From positions 388,930,974 to 388,994,973 of the forward strand of contig CM046878.1 of the NCBI GenBank assembly GCA_025667525.1: DNA of 64,000 nucleotides, read 5' to 3'. This document shows positions 1 through 12,296 of the stretch, piece by piece. The position numbers and the translations under genes are program-made. How positions within the stretch are numbered: the first letter of the stretch is position 1; each line of letters starts with the position of its first letter. A model generated the notes under the pieces. The model had not been told where the DNA came from. It saw nothing but the letters and a program-made list of their open reading frames with translations, and searched no databases. Source of the DNA: Glebionis coronaria (taxonomy: Eukaryota; Streptophyta; Magnoliopsida; Asterales; Asteraceae).

Positions 1-768
1 GTCTTTAAGTTAGACTCAACCCCTTCTACATTTTATCTTCATCTGGCTATTTATACCCCTTCCCCAGATAATTACATTCCTTGTAGAATTCTAAAATCTT
101 CTTCTCGTAGGCATTGATTCTTCTCAAAAGATCATACTCACTTAACCTTAAGATAAGAGATACCCAATTTCGTACTTACTACCAAATAATTATCATAACT
201 ATGGTGAGCTCTGGGCATATAAAATAGAGTATTATCATTTCCATGTTAAATCATAATTTCCCTTTATACGGGTATATCTTTAATCTTACCTTGTTTATCA
301 AAGGTAGTCATAACAAGATCTTAGTTAACCCTTTTTCGATGAGTTCGCTAACATAATCTAAAATAACAAAATCAGTTAAGAACATATATATCCCCACATT
401 AATATGCATATTCTTAATTACTCCTAAGCATTAATTTTCTTTATAAAAATTCTTCTTAGTCATAACCATATTATAACATTTTCGAGACATAATATTAAAA
501 GGATCATATTGATCAATATAGTGTGTAAAGTATATTTGCCATAACTTGTATTAAATTTGAACATGATAAGGGTTACAAAAGTGAAATCTATTACCGAATT
601 CATGAAGGTGAGGTTGAGTGTCAAGGATTGTATAGTCAATATTAACTCTAGTTGGTACACGCATATCCCAGTTGTTAATATATTTATGAAAGTCATTGAA
701 TCCTAGCGTGAAATCATCGTTCATCCTTTCATTTATAGTACCACCTCTCCCATCATGCGAAGGGCATC
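1..768. other. AT-rich sequence without recognisable gene
   Basis: No reading frame here looks like a protein family; the longest minus-strand frame (460-696) is hydrophobic AT-rich noise. It lies left of a decayed LTR end at 769, so it may be decayed internal sequence of an old retrotransposon or the older target DNA. No primer binding site can be read next to 769. Confidence 0.6.
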
Positions 769-1241
769 TGTAACCCCCAAATTCACAACACAGCGGTTAC
801 TAACCTTTTGGTGTTACTTCATAGCACCTCACGCACAGTTATAGAAAACGACCTCAAATAGACGTTCTATAAATAAACCATTCGACAATTTTATTATATA
901 AGAATTTCAATAAAAATAGGTCCCAATAATTCATACAAACTTTAATAAAAATATAAATGTTTGTCAAAGTCATCGAATAGTAATTGTTTGTTTTGCCTTC
1001 ACTTTATCTTGCGCGGCTTCATGCTCCAGCCGCTCTTAGACCTACACTCCTGAGAAATACATGATAAAATATCAACATAATGATTGAGTGAATTCATAAC
1101 TTTTAATAAACAATAAAGCTTTTGAACACAAGAATATCATCCATTGGCAATATTGTAACACATACAATATCTATATTCCATACTATTAATCTAAGCTCAT
1201 GGCACGGATGCTCTAATAAATAAATTTTTCCTAGTAAGGTG
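769..1241 (-). repeat. Decayed Gypsy LTR fragment, interrupted by element A
   Basis: Read on the minus strand, this stretch ends in a GGGGGTTACA-type LTR terminus. It resembles the corresponding part of the element C LTRs: the CCCCCAAATT-plus-GCAGCGG start, the 'gacgtt' block, and the 'aagctcatgg' block near 1193. The match stops at 1241, where element A begins. I infer an old minus-strand Gypsy LTR (solo or part of an element) that received A; its other half should lie beyond the right window edge. Divergence is high. Confidence 0.5.
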
Positions 1242-3869
1242 TGATAACCCGAACCCGAGGTCGTTATTTAACCCTATTTCAAGAGTATTTTTGAAATTTT
1301 TGATGAGTCAGAATTCTATTAAGTTGATGGTTTAATTTGAAACCAATGATTGAAAGTCTTATTTTTACGTCTTAACTAGTTATGAGGACTACTAGTAATC
1401 GCGATACCGACGGATGCCCGAATATTTTCGTTTTATTATCGACCGTTTCGATGTTTGATGTTTTCGACGTTTTCGTCTTAATTACGTATTAACTATTGTC
1501 GAATTCATATTATTATATTTTGTGTGCGTTTTAACTTTTTGAAAATATTTTTACGAAACCCGACTCCCGTAAAATTTTGAAAATTGACTATTAATCATTT
1601 CCCGCTCTTTAACTAGTATTTTACATTTTAGTCCAAAGAATTCATAATTTGCAAAATCTACCCTCCACCCCCACTATATATAGTTTTTCCACTAACCATT
1701 TCACTATGATATTCATTTTAAAAATTTTACCAACTTTTTTCTCTTTTTTTCTTTGTGTCGTGACCTAACATACACACATGTACATCCATAATTTTATTTT
1801 TTAATCTTGATTTATGAAAAACTAATCAAAGTCCCATCTTGAAAATTAAGAGGTGATCATTTTGATCTAATTTTTACTTAAATGCATTAACTTTCATTTT
1901 TTCATATGAATTTTGCTATGTTTGATCTATTTTGAAGGAATGCATGTGTTGTTATTATTATTATATTGAATTTTGAATAGTTGCATGTATGATTTTTGAG
2001 TTGTGATTTGAAAGGGATAAACATGCAAGTGAGTTAAGAGTATTAGAGTTTGATTTGGATGATTGTAGGTTGATATTAGGAGTGTAAAAATGGTTGAAAT
2101 GGGTCAAAAGATTGATTTAGTATGATTTATAAAAATGTATTTTAGAGAAGTGATTTTAAAGGTGTTTTTGGAAATCTTAAGTTTGAGATGAAGTTGTGTT
2201 GATGGGATTTTGTTGTAGAGCTTTTCTCAAGCTTCGTTTTGGTACAAATTAGAGCTTCCAACTCAAAACGAGGAGGAAGTTACGCTAGTTTGATTATTCG
2301 TGTACCGGGAGGCGAATGTCAACACAATCCGAAATTGTTGTTGATATTTGGATCAAATCTCGGGGACAATAAAATTAGTTTTGAAAATGGTCAAGGGTTG
2401 TTCTTAGGCTCTAAACCTAGGTCCGTGAGTCTATTTTAAAACTCAAGTATCGGTTTTGCCAATGGAATTGGTTAGAAAGGTCAAAATGGTTTTGTGAGTC
2501 GAATGTGTAAAGCTCTCCGAATTTTGAAAGTCAAAGATGTGTTGAGCAGAAGGTCTTACAGGTCAAATCTTTTGATGAAAACTTTTGAAGGCTTTCTACA
2601 GGTTGTGAGTGAGTTCTCCAAGTAGTTTCATAAGATTTGGAGATGTCTAAGTATTGGAAAACAACTTGTACATTAGGTATGTGTCGGCAGAATGTTATTG
2701 GGAGTGTTGTCTAGTGAAGTGAAAATGTGAAAATGTCTAGTAGTATCACTTGCATGGGTGGTTCTTGTGGTTTATCGTGGTTTTGAAATATTGTTTTTGT
2801 TTTACTAAGTATGAATTATACTTGAGTATGTTATTAAAATCCGCGCCTTATTTAGTAGGTTGTGGCATTTGTGTTTACCGGGCATCTACTATGGTCGGCG
2901 ATCGTCTTGCTACTACTCTTATAGTAAGGTGAGTCTATAGCCTCGCTATATACTAGTTATTAAATGTTTTTAACCCGCGAGGGGGATACATGCTATTTGA
3001 AATAGAATGAACATAAGTCATGAATAATTGTTTGGACCCGAATGTTGCCTTGAATTGTATAAGTACCTTGTTGCTGAAGTCCTTAAATTCATGAACCGTT
3101 AACTATTGCCTTACCCTTGTGAGGGATAGGAATAGCCGCTTATTCAAATGATAGTACTATTGGGTTGACGACCCTATCTTAGACCAAGGTTTGCGACGAG
3201 TAACCTCTGGGGCGAATATTTTTCGAGAATAAGAAATTGTGGTATAAAATTAGCAACTAATACCCTAGAGGGGCAATGGTTTCATCTATTCATGCTGGCA
3301 TTTGGCGTGGGTGACTAAGTTAAGGGGTCGGTGTCATGAGCTTAATACAATTATATAGCTTTTGCTATAAGACGGAATACCTGAATAATAGATTGTAAAT
3401 GTAACAATTCTATTAAATGATTATGATTGATTTTACTCTTGTCTTATAATGTGATTTATTAAACCTATAGATTCGCTCAACATTATTTGTTGACCCTTTT
3501 AAGCATGTGTTTCAGGTAATCGGAGGTGATTGATGGCGAAGCTTTCTTGGGAAGGTTGTGGGTTTGCTTTTGTGAATGTGTGGTCTAAAACTCTTTTCTT
3601 TCCCTTTGTTATAAACAATATGTCTTATGTGTGTTGGAGTAAAACGATTTGGATTGATAGTTGAGATCTTTGGGAGGGACCTAAAACGCTACTCTAGTTG
3701 TTAAAACTTTTCTTTATTTGGGAATGAATGTTTTAGACAATGTTGTAAATTATGTCCTTTTTTTCTTAAACGTCTCATTTTGAAGTCGTTCAATGTATCT
3801 TGTGTGATGATGCTTGTGTCTAGCACCCAAATGTGTTTTCTGCTGCGCAATATATTTGGGGGTGTTAGA
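1242..3869 (+). repeat. 5' LTR of element A (about 2.63 kb)
   Basis: It begins TGATAACCCGAACCCGAGG and ends GGGGGTGTTAGA, directly before a TGGTATAAGAGC primer binding site. It repeats, diverged, at 62914-64000. The block around 1381-1420, with 'actagta', 'cgataccgac' and 'ggatgcccga', is shared in reverse orientation with element C, so A and C are related LTR families. No coding capacity is evident; short frames at 2239-2439 and 2750-2932 are chance. Confidence 0.88.
1674..1683 (+). promoter_or_regulatory. TATA box of element A 5' LTR
   Basis: CTATATATAG follows a CCACCCCC run. The same element occurs at 63326-63335 in the other A LTR and, reversed, in both C LTRs. Conservation among diverged LTR copies supports a core promoter. 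Transcription would start roughly 30 bp downstream. Confidence 0.6.
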
Positions 3870-3872
3870 TAT

Positions 3873-3884
3873 TGGTATAAGAGC
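3873..3884 (+). other. Primer binding site of element A
   Basis: TGGTATAAGAGC lies 3 bp after the LTR end. It matches the tRNA-iMet-complementary consensus TGGTATCAGAGC at 11 of 12 positions (C to A). This fixes A as plus strand and 1242-3869 as its 5' LTR. Confidence 0.8.
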
Positions 3885-4161
3885 TACAAGTTATAGAGAA
3901 CTAGGTCGGTTTTGAAAAATTCCTAAACTATAACTTTGGTGTCGAAAATATTTTACAAAAGCACGCAACTTCTCCGCAAGGCTCTGATAAGATCACTTTT
4001 AGTTTTTGTTTTTTTATTTTAGATGTGTCCGTCAAAACTGAAATGAATTCCCAAGTATTTATTAAGTAAATACTATGATAATGTATTGATATTCTTGAAA
4101 GTGCGCCGAGTACTTGTCATCATAAGTTCTTTTTGCAAGAATTGCATAATCATCATTTTCA

Positions 4162-4823
4162 TTGCATGAGCCTGCATTTATAATTTTGGATAATGACCTT
4201 ATAGATGCTCTAGGTCCAGGGCAAGATATAGGAGGATGTGAATCGCGAGCTTATGATGATGTTCCCAATTTTCCGAGGAGGTTTGATAGATTGATGTTTG
4301 AGAGGTACGTAGAAGAGACTCGTGTGATTAAGTGGTTTGAGCATTATGAGAAGGCGTTTCAGAGGTTTGTGTCTGGTGTGATGAGATCTGATTATGTGAG
4401 GGCTAGGGACATGGATGAGGTCACTAGTCTTAGATCTATGGTGAAGAATTTTAGAGTTTGAGACGTTCAAGGAGGAGCAGGAAAGGTTTTATAGGATGAG
4501 TGAGTGGGAAGCTAAGGTGAGACCTTTTTCTGAGTCAGAATTTGAGGTTTAGAGAGGTGCTAGGTCATGTTGAGACTCATTCTTTGATTCGACCACCTCC
4601 AGTGGGATAGTATGTGTTGCATGGTGACGAGGTGTTCTTTGTGGAGGGACAACTTCCACCTGAGGAGGGGTCTACTTCCAAAGGAAAGAAGAAAGTGTTG
4701 GGTGAGTCAAGCTCCAAAGGAAAAAGGAAGGCGGATTCAAGTGATGAAGACTCTGATGATGATGATAGCAGTGATGACGATGAGCCTTTACCCAAGAAGC
4801 TACGTGAATCCTTACGTGATTAG
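4162..4823 (+). pseudogene. Decayed accessory ORF upstream of gag (element A), homologous to the F ORF at 25085-26161
   Basis: Frame 4162-4461 (99 aa) contains the segment DRLMFERYVEETRVIKWF followed by SLRSMV, matching the middle of the F accessory protein. A stop at 4459-4461 ends it, but the homology continues in another frame, so a frameshift has occurred. The C-terminus survives at 4614-4823: a GKRKA basic patch followed by a Ser/Asp/Glu-rich acidic tail, like the F protein's KGKRK plus acidic tail. Its function is unknown. Its presence in two diverged elements argues that it is a real element gene and not chance. Confidence 0.65.
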
Positions 4824-5007
4824 CTTCTTTGTATTTCATCTTTGTAATCCTTGTTTTAACGGAACTATTTAGACTAGTACCATAGTTTTGTGATGAAACT
4901 TAAAGGATATCAAGTTTGACGTGATGGACGATTGTAGTGACATTCCTTGTCACAATTTTGTAAATTTTCAAATGCAATCCATATTACCTTCATGAACTAT
5001 GAAGTGT
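4824..5007 (+). other. Element A spacer between accessory ORF and gag, left part
   Basis: This non-coding stretch matches the F spacer after 26161, including the shared block 'acgattgtagtg' followed by 'cttgtcacaatttt'. It is cut at 5007 by Copia element E and resumes at 61162. AGTGT at 5003-5007 is the left copy of the TSD. Confidence 0.75.
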
Positions 5008-5132
5008 TGTTGTTCTCTAAGTTAATCACTTCATCATGGTTGATTTTATGAATTAAAGAAGAAAGAAACATAGATGATTTCTAGAGAGAGAAAGTAGTGA
5101 GAGAAAGTAGAGAGAAGATGGAGAAACTATGT
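5008..5132 (-). repeat. 3' LTR of E, distal part (split by C)
   Basis: It begins TGTTGTTCTCTAAG on the plus strand and matches 60755-60879. The LTR is interrupted after TATGT at 5128-5132, which is repeated at 14866-14870 as the TSD of C. Confidence 0.92.
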
Positions 5133-7708
5133 TTTAACACCCCCAAATTTACACGCAGCGGAATCCATCTTTGGGTGCTAAACAATGATACAACAACACA
5201 TAATTTATAAAGAACGACTCGAAAAGAGACGTTTTAGATTTATCGTTCCTAAAACATTTGTCAGAGTAGCGTAGTCCCAAGTAATCGTTACCAAAAGATA
5301 AGTTAAAACAACATATTAGTTTGTTTTAAAAAAAATGGAACGATAAATAAATCAAAGAGTTTGAACAACAAAAGCAGTGCACAACTTCATTCCCCGTGAC
5401 CTCCAAGCTTCCACTTCTTGATTACCTGAAATACATGTGAGTAAAACAATCAGCAAAAATGCCGAGTGAATCTATAGGTTTATGAAATCAATTTGAACAC
5501 AAGCAAAGATTATAAGTTTGTGGCATGCTTATAAGCATCAAATAATAATTCGCATCAACAATAATAATTGTATATAGCATAAATTGCAATAAGCTCATGG
5601 AACCGAGCCCTTAGACACTCCCATATCAGTCTAATAAGACGAGAGATTTATTAATTGTCGGTTACCTCCAGATTATTGGTACATTGCCGTATACCTGACT
5701 TCTCAATACAATATGTTCAAACAGTGTGGAGGTCGGGCCTAAGCTTCTATGACAAGTCCACAAAAACTGAACCGGGGCGGCTTCCCCCATAGATCTATTA
5801 ATTGTACTAGCGGTTAACCCATCATAGGTTAATTAACGGTCCATAATAGAGGTTTTAACAAAGGCAATCACTTAATGCAATTTAAAGGCAACCACGGGTC
5901 CATTCATAGAGGGACAAAGCATACCATAGAAATCTTGTGTTCTAAGTTTATAAAACATGTATTCCCCCTCGCGGGTTTAAAATCATTTAATAACTAGTAT
6001 AAAGTGAGGCTATAGACTCACCTTAGTACTTATAGTAGTTGAAGACGATCGCCGACGATAGTAGATGCCCGAAAAACACGACAACCGCAACCTAGCAAAT
6101 AAGGTGCGTACATTAATAATAGACTCGAGAAATAAATGATACTTAATAAAATCAAACTCAAGTATAAAATCACGAAAACTCGAGAGAAAACGATGCAAGT
6201 GGTTCTATTATACTCTCCTATGTATTCATTTTATTGTTCTATGCCTTTAATAAAAATCTGCCGGAACATACCGAATGTCCAAGCCGTTTTCCCATACTTA
6301 AACATTTCAAATTTTTATGATACTACTCAGAGAACTTACTTACTATATATAGAAAGTCCTCTCCAAAGCCCATTAAAAGATTTTACTTCTAAAGTTCCCT
6401 GCCCGACTCATCTTTGAATCACACAATCCGGACAGTTTAACGACCTTGACTTACGAAACCATTTTGACCATTCTAAACAACTCCATTTGTAAAACCGCCA
6501 CTTGATTCTAAAAATAGACTCAAAATGCTAAACTTGGAGCCTGAGAACAGCCCTTGAATCATTTTTAAACTCATTTTATAGTCCCCAAGATTCGATCCAA
6601 ATATCGACAACAATTTTCGCATTGTGTCAACACTCGTCTCCCGGTACACGAAAATCAAACTAGTGTATATTCTACCTCGTTTGGAGTTGGAAGGCCTACT
6701 TTATATCAAATCGAAGCTAACGAAATTATCTACGACATAATCCCATAATATCATCCTATATCCAGACTTAAGACCCTCGAAAATGGCCTCAAACCTACTG
6801 CCCAAAAATGACTATTAAAATCTCTTACAAAATCAAGTTTTTGATCAATTCCAACAACTTTTATCATCATTCTAACATCCTAATATCACCATAAACAAAT
6901 CCTAACACTTGTATCATCATCAAAATCAAAACACAAAAATTAAAAATATATTTTCTTTACAAAAATAACATGATCTACACATGATTATCACTAGATAATC
7001 ACATGCAACATCATCTAACAACTTTACTCACCAAGATTCTTGATCAAAATTTCAAAGTTCATGCATGTTGATGAAAATGGTATCAAAATGTAGCCCTTTA
7101 AAAATATAGGATGGGACTTTGATTGGTTTTTGAAGATTCAAACAAGAAATTAAGAAGATTGAAGGTTTTGATGATGGGGTTCTTGGTGTTGTATGGCAAA
7201 GAAAGAGAGAAAGGAAGGAGAAAGTGATTTTATGTTATGAATTTTTTTTAAATGAAGAGTTGCTAGTGGAAAAACTATATATAGTCCAAGGTTGGGGTAG
7301 TTTTTGCCAATTTGTGATATTTTTAGTCCAAAATGCAATAAAATAGTTTAAAAGGGTAGAAAATATAAATTGTAAATTTTGAAATATTTACGAGACTCGG
7401 GTTTCGTAAAAATACTAAAAAGTTTAAACGCACACGAAAAATAATAATATAACGACTCGATACGTAATTAAAACGATATCGTCGAAAGTATTAAATATCG
7501 AAACGATCGATAATAAAATATAAAAATTTTGGCATCCGTCGGTATCGCGATCACTAGTAGTCCTCGTTACTCGTCAAAATATTAAAATATAATATTTAAT
7601 ATCGGTTTCAACTTAAACCGTTAAACATAATAATATTTAACTTTATAAAATACTTCAAAATAATTGAAAATAGAATTAAATTATGACCTTATTCTTACGG
7701 GTTTTACA
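5133..7708 (-). repeat. 3' LTR of element C
   Basis: On the minus strand it runs from TGTAAAACCCG (7708) to GGGGGTGTTAAA (5133). The expected terminal CA is AA in both copies, so the change predates this insertion. It differs from the other copy at about 20 positions plus the 7-bp indel near 7052. Confidence 0.92.
7275..7284 (-). promoter_or_regulatory. TATA box in C 3' LTR
   Basis: CTATATATAG is followed in the sense direction by TTTTTCCACTAGC. The same arrangement occurs in the A LTRs at 1674 and 63326. Confidence 0.55.
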
Positions 7709-7725
7709 TCCTCACCACCTTAAGG
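7709..7725 (-). other. Polypurine tract of element C
   Basis: In the sense strand, TTAAGGTGGTGAGGA directly precedes the LTR start TGTAAAACC. It corresponds to AAGGAGGGGTGGA in F but is interrupted by several T residues. Confidence 0.65.
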
Positions 7726-8060
7726 GAGCGACGTCCCGGCGCTCAACTCACCTCATACACGAGTTGATCACTACCCGGAAGGATGACGACATTCCTTATA
7801 AAGAAGTCTTCACGTTCCCACGTGAATCTCGATCCACGATCTCCATTGGTTCTTTTACAAAACGCAACTTGTTGTCAAGTTTTATCTCACCAAAAAGGAA
7901 TAAATAATTCCTTATCCACAAGTCATCCGTCAAGCTCGACACATGAAAATTTTATGAATCACACGAAGCTCATTCGATAACAAGAATAGATGACAGGAAT
8001 TTCGGGTAAATCCAGTTAAAAAGAATGTTGAAATTTAAAGGATAGCCACTGGCCGGATAG
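7726..8060 (-). pseudogene. Remnant of pol 3' end (integrase tail/chromodomain) in element C
   Basis: On the minus strand this aligns by eye with the last part of F pol (about 30660-31010). Matching blocks include GATAAGGAATT, TTTTGTAAAAGAACC, 'gatcgtggatcgaga', 'cgtgggaacgtgaag' and GAGCGCCGGGACGTCGCTC. About 90 bp of the chromodomain between 'ggatcgaga' and 'cgtgggaac' is deleted. No frame is open. It shows that the non-autonomous element C arose from a coding chromovirus. Confidence 0.65.
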
Positions 8061-11000
8061 CCATGGACACACATAAAAAAGAACTAAAAAGAAAAAAAAA
8101 CATTTTCGTCATCGGAGGGTGCTCACACGCGGATCCCTACTCAAAAGATAATACAAAGACACCATCTCACTTTCGCCAACGTGCATTAAAGTCTCAATAA
8201 ACATCGTCGTTGAAAATCAAAAAGATATTACATAATATGAGTTCTACATGATCGGACGTCATCGGATGATGCCGTCTCAAGTTCTCACAACTTAAGATCA
8301 TTTGACTAGATCACACACCACATAAGTACATAAAAATAAAAGGTCGAACAATAACATCAAGTATAGATTTCCATCGTTAATCATCGAGAAAACCTTGAAC
8401 GAACCCTTGATAATAACCACTTGATCTCCAGAGTCTTTCCACTTGCGGTGTCGGCTTCAACATACTCCTCGAGGTTGTAACATATTTATTAACTCCATTC
8501 ATTAAGAGATTCGGTCCTCAATCATTCCACAAGTACACGCATAAATCCTGGTGACACTTATCGTTTCTTCTTATACACTGCTTCCCGAGATTTGTTTTAA
8601 ACTCAGAACAAAATAGTAATCTTCAATACGAGGAACATAACGAGATAAAAATGAATTCAATAAACGCATAAACGGACAAGATGTGGTAAAATGATTTAAG
8701 GTTGACGATCGACGAGGGATCTCGAATCACGTAACCGTAAAACATAATAGTTCATAATACTAGAAAAATGAGAGCGAAGAATGAATTAAATATTAACATT
8801 AAAATAAAGTTTGTCACAATTATCCGTCCCGGATTTGGTATTACCTTAAAACTCAGTTGAGGTACTTTCTTGATAAAGATGATACATCAAAAATAGAAGT
8901 AAAATAGTTTCAAAATTTATTTGGTCGTCTTAAGAAACTTTGAAAGAATGACGTAAATTTATTTATTATACTCATATTGATGGTTACGATTTAGAAAATA
9001 TAATTTCCAAATTAAATCATTGTTAGGAATATAAATTAAACCGGTAATTTCATTACATTAAAAATAAAGTATGATAAGTCAATTAGTTCAAAAGGTAGAA
9101 CATAATTTTATTTTTAACTTTAGTTTTAGTTATACAAAATATGATGTATAAATTTGACCTTTTTCTTGTAATGGTTATTTCGATAATTGAAAATCATTTG
9201 AAAATGTAGACAAGTTCCATAAAAATTTTATAATACTTTGTAGAAATACATAAAGGTGTTTATTATTTCAAAATAAATATGGGATATATTTGGGTTTCGA
9301 AATGTGACAAGATAACAAACGAATACGAATAAAAATAATAGTCAACAATTAATACGAAATCAATGGTACAAAAGAGAACGAAGCAAATGTCGTATGAATT
9401 CTTAAAGAGAATAATAAAATAAAGGCGTTGATGGTAAGACGATAAGAAATAATAGATTAAACAAGTTGTCAATTTTGTTAGTGCGGTCGGTGGTTCACCA
9501 ATATCAGCTCGTTAACTTAGCGGTGGTCGTTACACGATCGAAAATAAGATCCATACAAAAAATTTAATCAAAGAAAATTCCTAATAATCACTTGTAATTA
9601 AAACAAATCAAATGAACGATGTTAGTGTTTAAAGAGAGAAGTCAAAGCACGGTTCACAAGAGTGGATTTCAAGACAAACGAGAGTGACGGACGTCATCCC
9701 GGATATACGGAAATCACTCTAGTGATAATTCATTATTCACGTGCAGAGACATTCCAAAGATCTACCCAGTCGCTTAAAGAAGATTGGACGAGAAGGAAGG
9801 ATAAAACATTGAGACTTTCAAGTCATTTATCAACAGTCAGTAATTAGACGAACGGTCAAAAGAAATCAGTTATAAGACAAAATGAAGTAACAAGTGCAAA
9901 ACGATTGTCGAGTAAAAACGTATTCGTAAGCGCGTAATTCGTTCAAGAAAAGGTAAGAAAACATATGCGGATGCATAGAAATTGCGCTACTTGCATGAAA
10001 TATAAAGGTTTTTAAAACTACTTTTCATTTTATTTCATTTTATTTATCTTTATCATAAATACAAGTAAAAAGTTGATTATTATAAAGATTTTTAAGTGGA
10101 CTACTATTCAGCCTAGCATGGCTCCTTCTAAATTAGACATAGGTGATCAGGCCATGTATAATTTAGGAATAGCAATGCAGTGTCAGTTTCGTCGAAAAGT
10201 ATTACGTTTCTTATGTTTATATATAAACCATGCCGTTTGTAAAATGGAATTTAAAAATAGTTTATAAATTTATAGGATACAAGTAATTTGTGAGATACTT
10301 AATAAGCAACTTTTAATCTTAAGAAAAGTATTTTATAAGACCAAAGTAAAAATAATTGGTGAAAATAATCGTAAAACAATATCAGATTTATTTATAATAT
10401 GACATTAAGACAACGTATAAAGTAGTCAAAGTTTTGCAAAAAGTGGCAAATAGTAGCTCATAAAACAACCACTGAAATGGTTACAAGTTGTTAAGTTTTC
10501 AAAGGGTTATAAGGTTTAGACGAAAACGTCATGAGATACGCGATAAGAATGTCAACGAAGAATGTGAAGAAAAAACTTCAAAACTCAACCCAAATCAGTT
10601 GAAGGTTAGAAGAAAACGAAAATAAAATAACATCGAATGACAAATGAGTCATATATATGAACAGAATAAAACAATCCACATGTGTATTCTTTGTAAGATA
10701 CTCGACACAACATGCTTTTAAGAAAGTATGTTATTCGTTTTTAAATTACACCATTAATCCGGTAATTGCTAATCCTGTACTGTTGCTATTTTTAAATATT
10801 TTCACATGCAACTAGTATTCGTTAGATGTAAAATAATATTTGTTAAAATTTTACGATCTCAAATGAAATCAAAACAACTTAGAAACATTTAAAACTCATG
10901 TTCTGAATTTTCTATCAGATTTAACTTTTTAAATATGAGCCGATTAATTGACCCGATAAACGACATCTCCAAGACTCAGAGTCTAAAGCATTTTGATGAA

Positions 11001-12281
11001 AAACGACGTTTCAGACGACTTTCTAGTTTTACCCGAGACCTGAAAACCAATGTAAAATGACCAAAATACCCCTGCAAGTCCTGTGCAGGTTTGACTATTT
11101 TATTTTAAAAACGCAGGTTTTACTTTTAAGTTTTGACCCTGTTTATACTGCCCCTACAGTTTCTGCATAAAGTTTATTTTTCGACACTTCTTAACGGCTC
11201 AAAATATATACATATATACACACATGTCTTGTGGATTTTATAACAACGAAAAATAAATCTCGTAATGAGCATCAAATAAAATATAGCATGATGAATGACA
11301 GAAAATGCTTCAAGGTATTCAACACGAATTTTAGGAAGCAAGACGGTGAAAGACGTTCGTAATTTAGATTTCAACATGCAATGTAGGCAAATCTCCTTGG
11401 TGCCACGATTGTCAAAACACAAAACATAACAAGAAAAGAATGGAACATTAACATGCTACACTCCGGGAGCGAGAAGGTTAATGAAAAACAAATGATACAA
11501 TTTTATATAAGTAAAATCGTATTCCAATTCTAGCGCCATAATCTAGACGATGATTTATAAAATAACGATGACGTTACCGAGATATAAGTGAACAATACAC
11601 TTCGGAGTCGATACATATAAATGTCAACGAATTAAATCTTCGCATGTCGTGTAAAATGATAATAAAAATCAACAAAATATTATGAAAAACCATGGTATTA
11701 TTCAACATTATTTCAAGAAATGTTTCAAAATGTATGACTCACACGATAGCGGTTAGTCTATTCCAAGGACACATTGAGCTACACAATGGTCTAGAAATTA
11801 CGTTTCAAGACGTCTAAACACAAACAGTCGGAAGACGATTTGGATATCTATATAGATATCTCAAAGGGTTAAGCAATAAAAGTAACGCGCGTAGATGGAG
11901 GTATGTAAGGTCATAATATAAAATTTGCAATAAAAGCAATTTAAATACTTCAAAATAAATACAGAAAGATCTTGAAAATTCAATGTATTTATTTAAGTTA
12001 ATCATTAATAAATGATAAACTTTTATCGAAAAGTTTAACGACATAAATATATATCGATAAAAGGGATCCTAGATATAAATATATATCCGTAAATGGATCA
12101 TAGTATTTATTTATAATTACTTGGCAATAAGGTATACATAATAACGTATACTAAAATTGTAATCTCAGAAGTAGCTTGAACATGAAGTCACGCGAAATCA
12201 TGTGCACCGACTCTTTGAAAAATAAAACCGACAGTTATAGTTTAGGTTTTTAGAAAAAGACCTAGTTCTCTATAACTCATG
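8061..12281 (-). other. Non-coding internal region of element C
   Basis: About 4.2 kb, AT-rich, with stop codons in all frames; the longest frames are about 60-85 codons and match no family I know. Parts may be pol decayed beyond recognition by eye. The stretch around 10900-11180 (with 'accaaaatacccctgcaagtc') looks different in texture and could be captured sequence. Bases 12180-12280 match the leader just after the primer binding site in A and F ('cctagttctctataactcat'). Confidence 0.6.
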
Positions 12282-12294
12282 GATCTGGTACCAA
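12282..12294 (-). other. Primer binding site of element C
   Basis: The minus-strand sequence TGGTACCAGATCC lies 2 bp beyond the LTR end at 12297. It resembles TGGTATCAGAGCC (tRNA-iMet) with two substitutions. It sets the orientation of C. Confidence 0.75.
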
Positions 12295-12296
12295 TC

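Noticed and set aside
7683..7980. Plus-strand ORFs of 65-74 codons in C
   Set aside because: This stretch aligns on the minus strand with the 3' end of chromovirus pol, so the plus frames are accidental.
10900..11180. Possible captured host fragment in C
   Set aside because: It differs in texture from its surroundings but has no ORF or recognisable motif, so there is no basis to name it.
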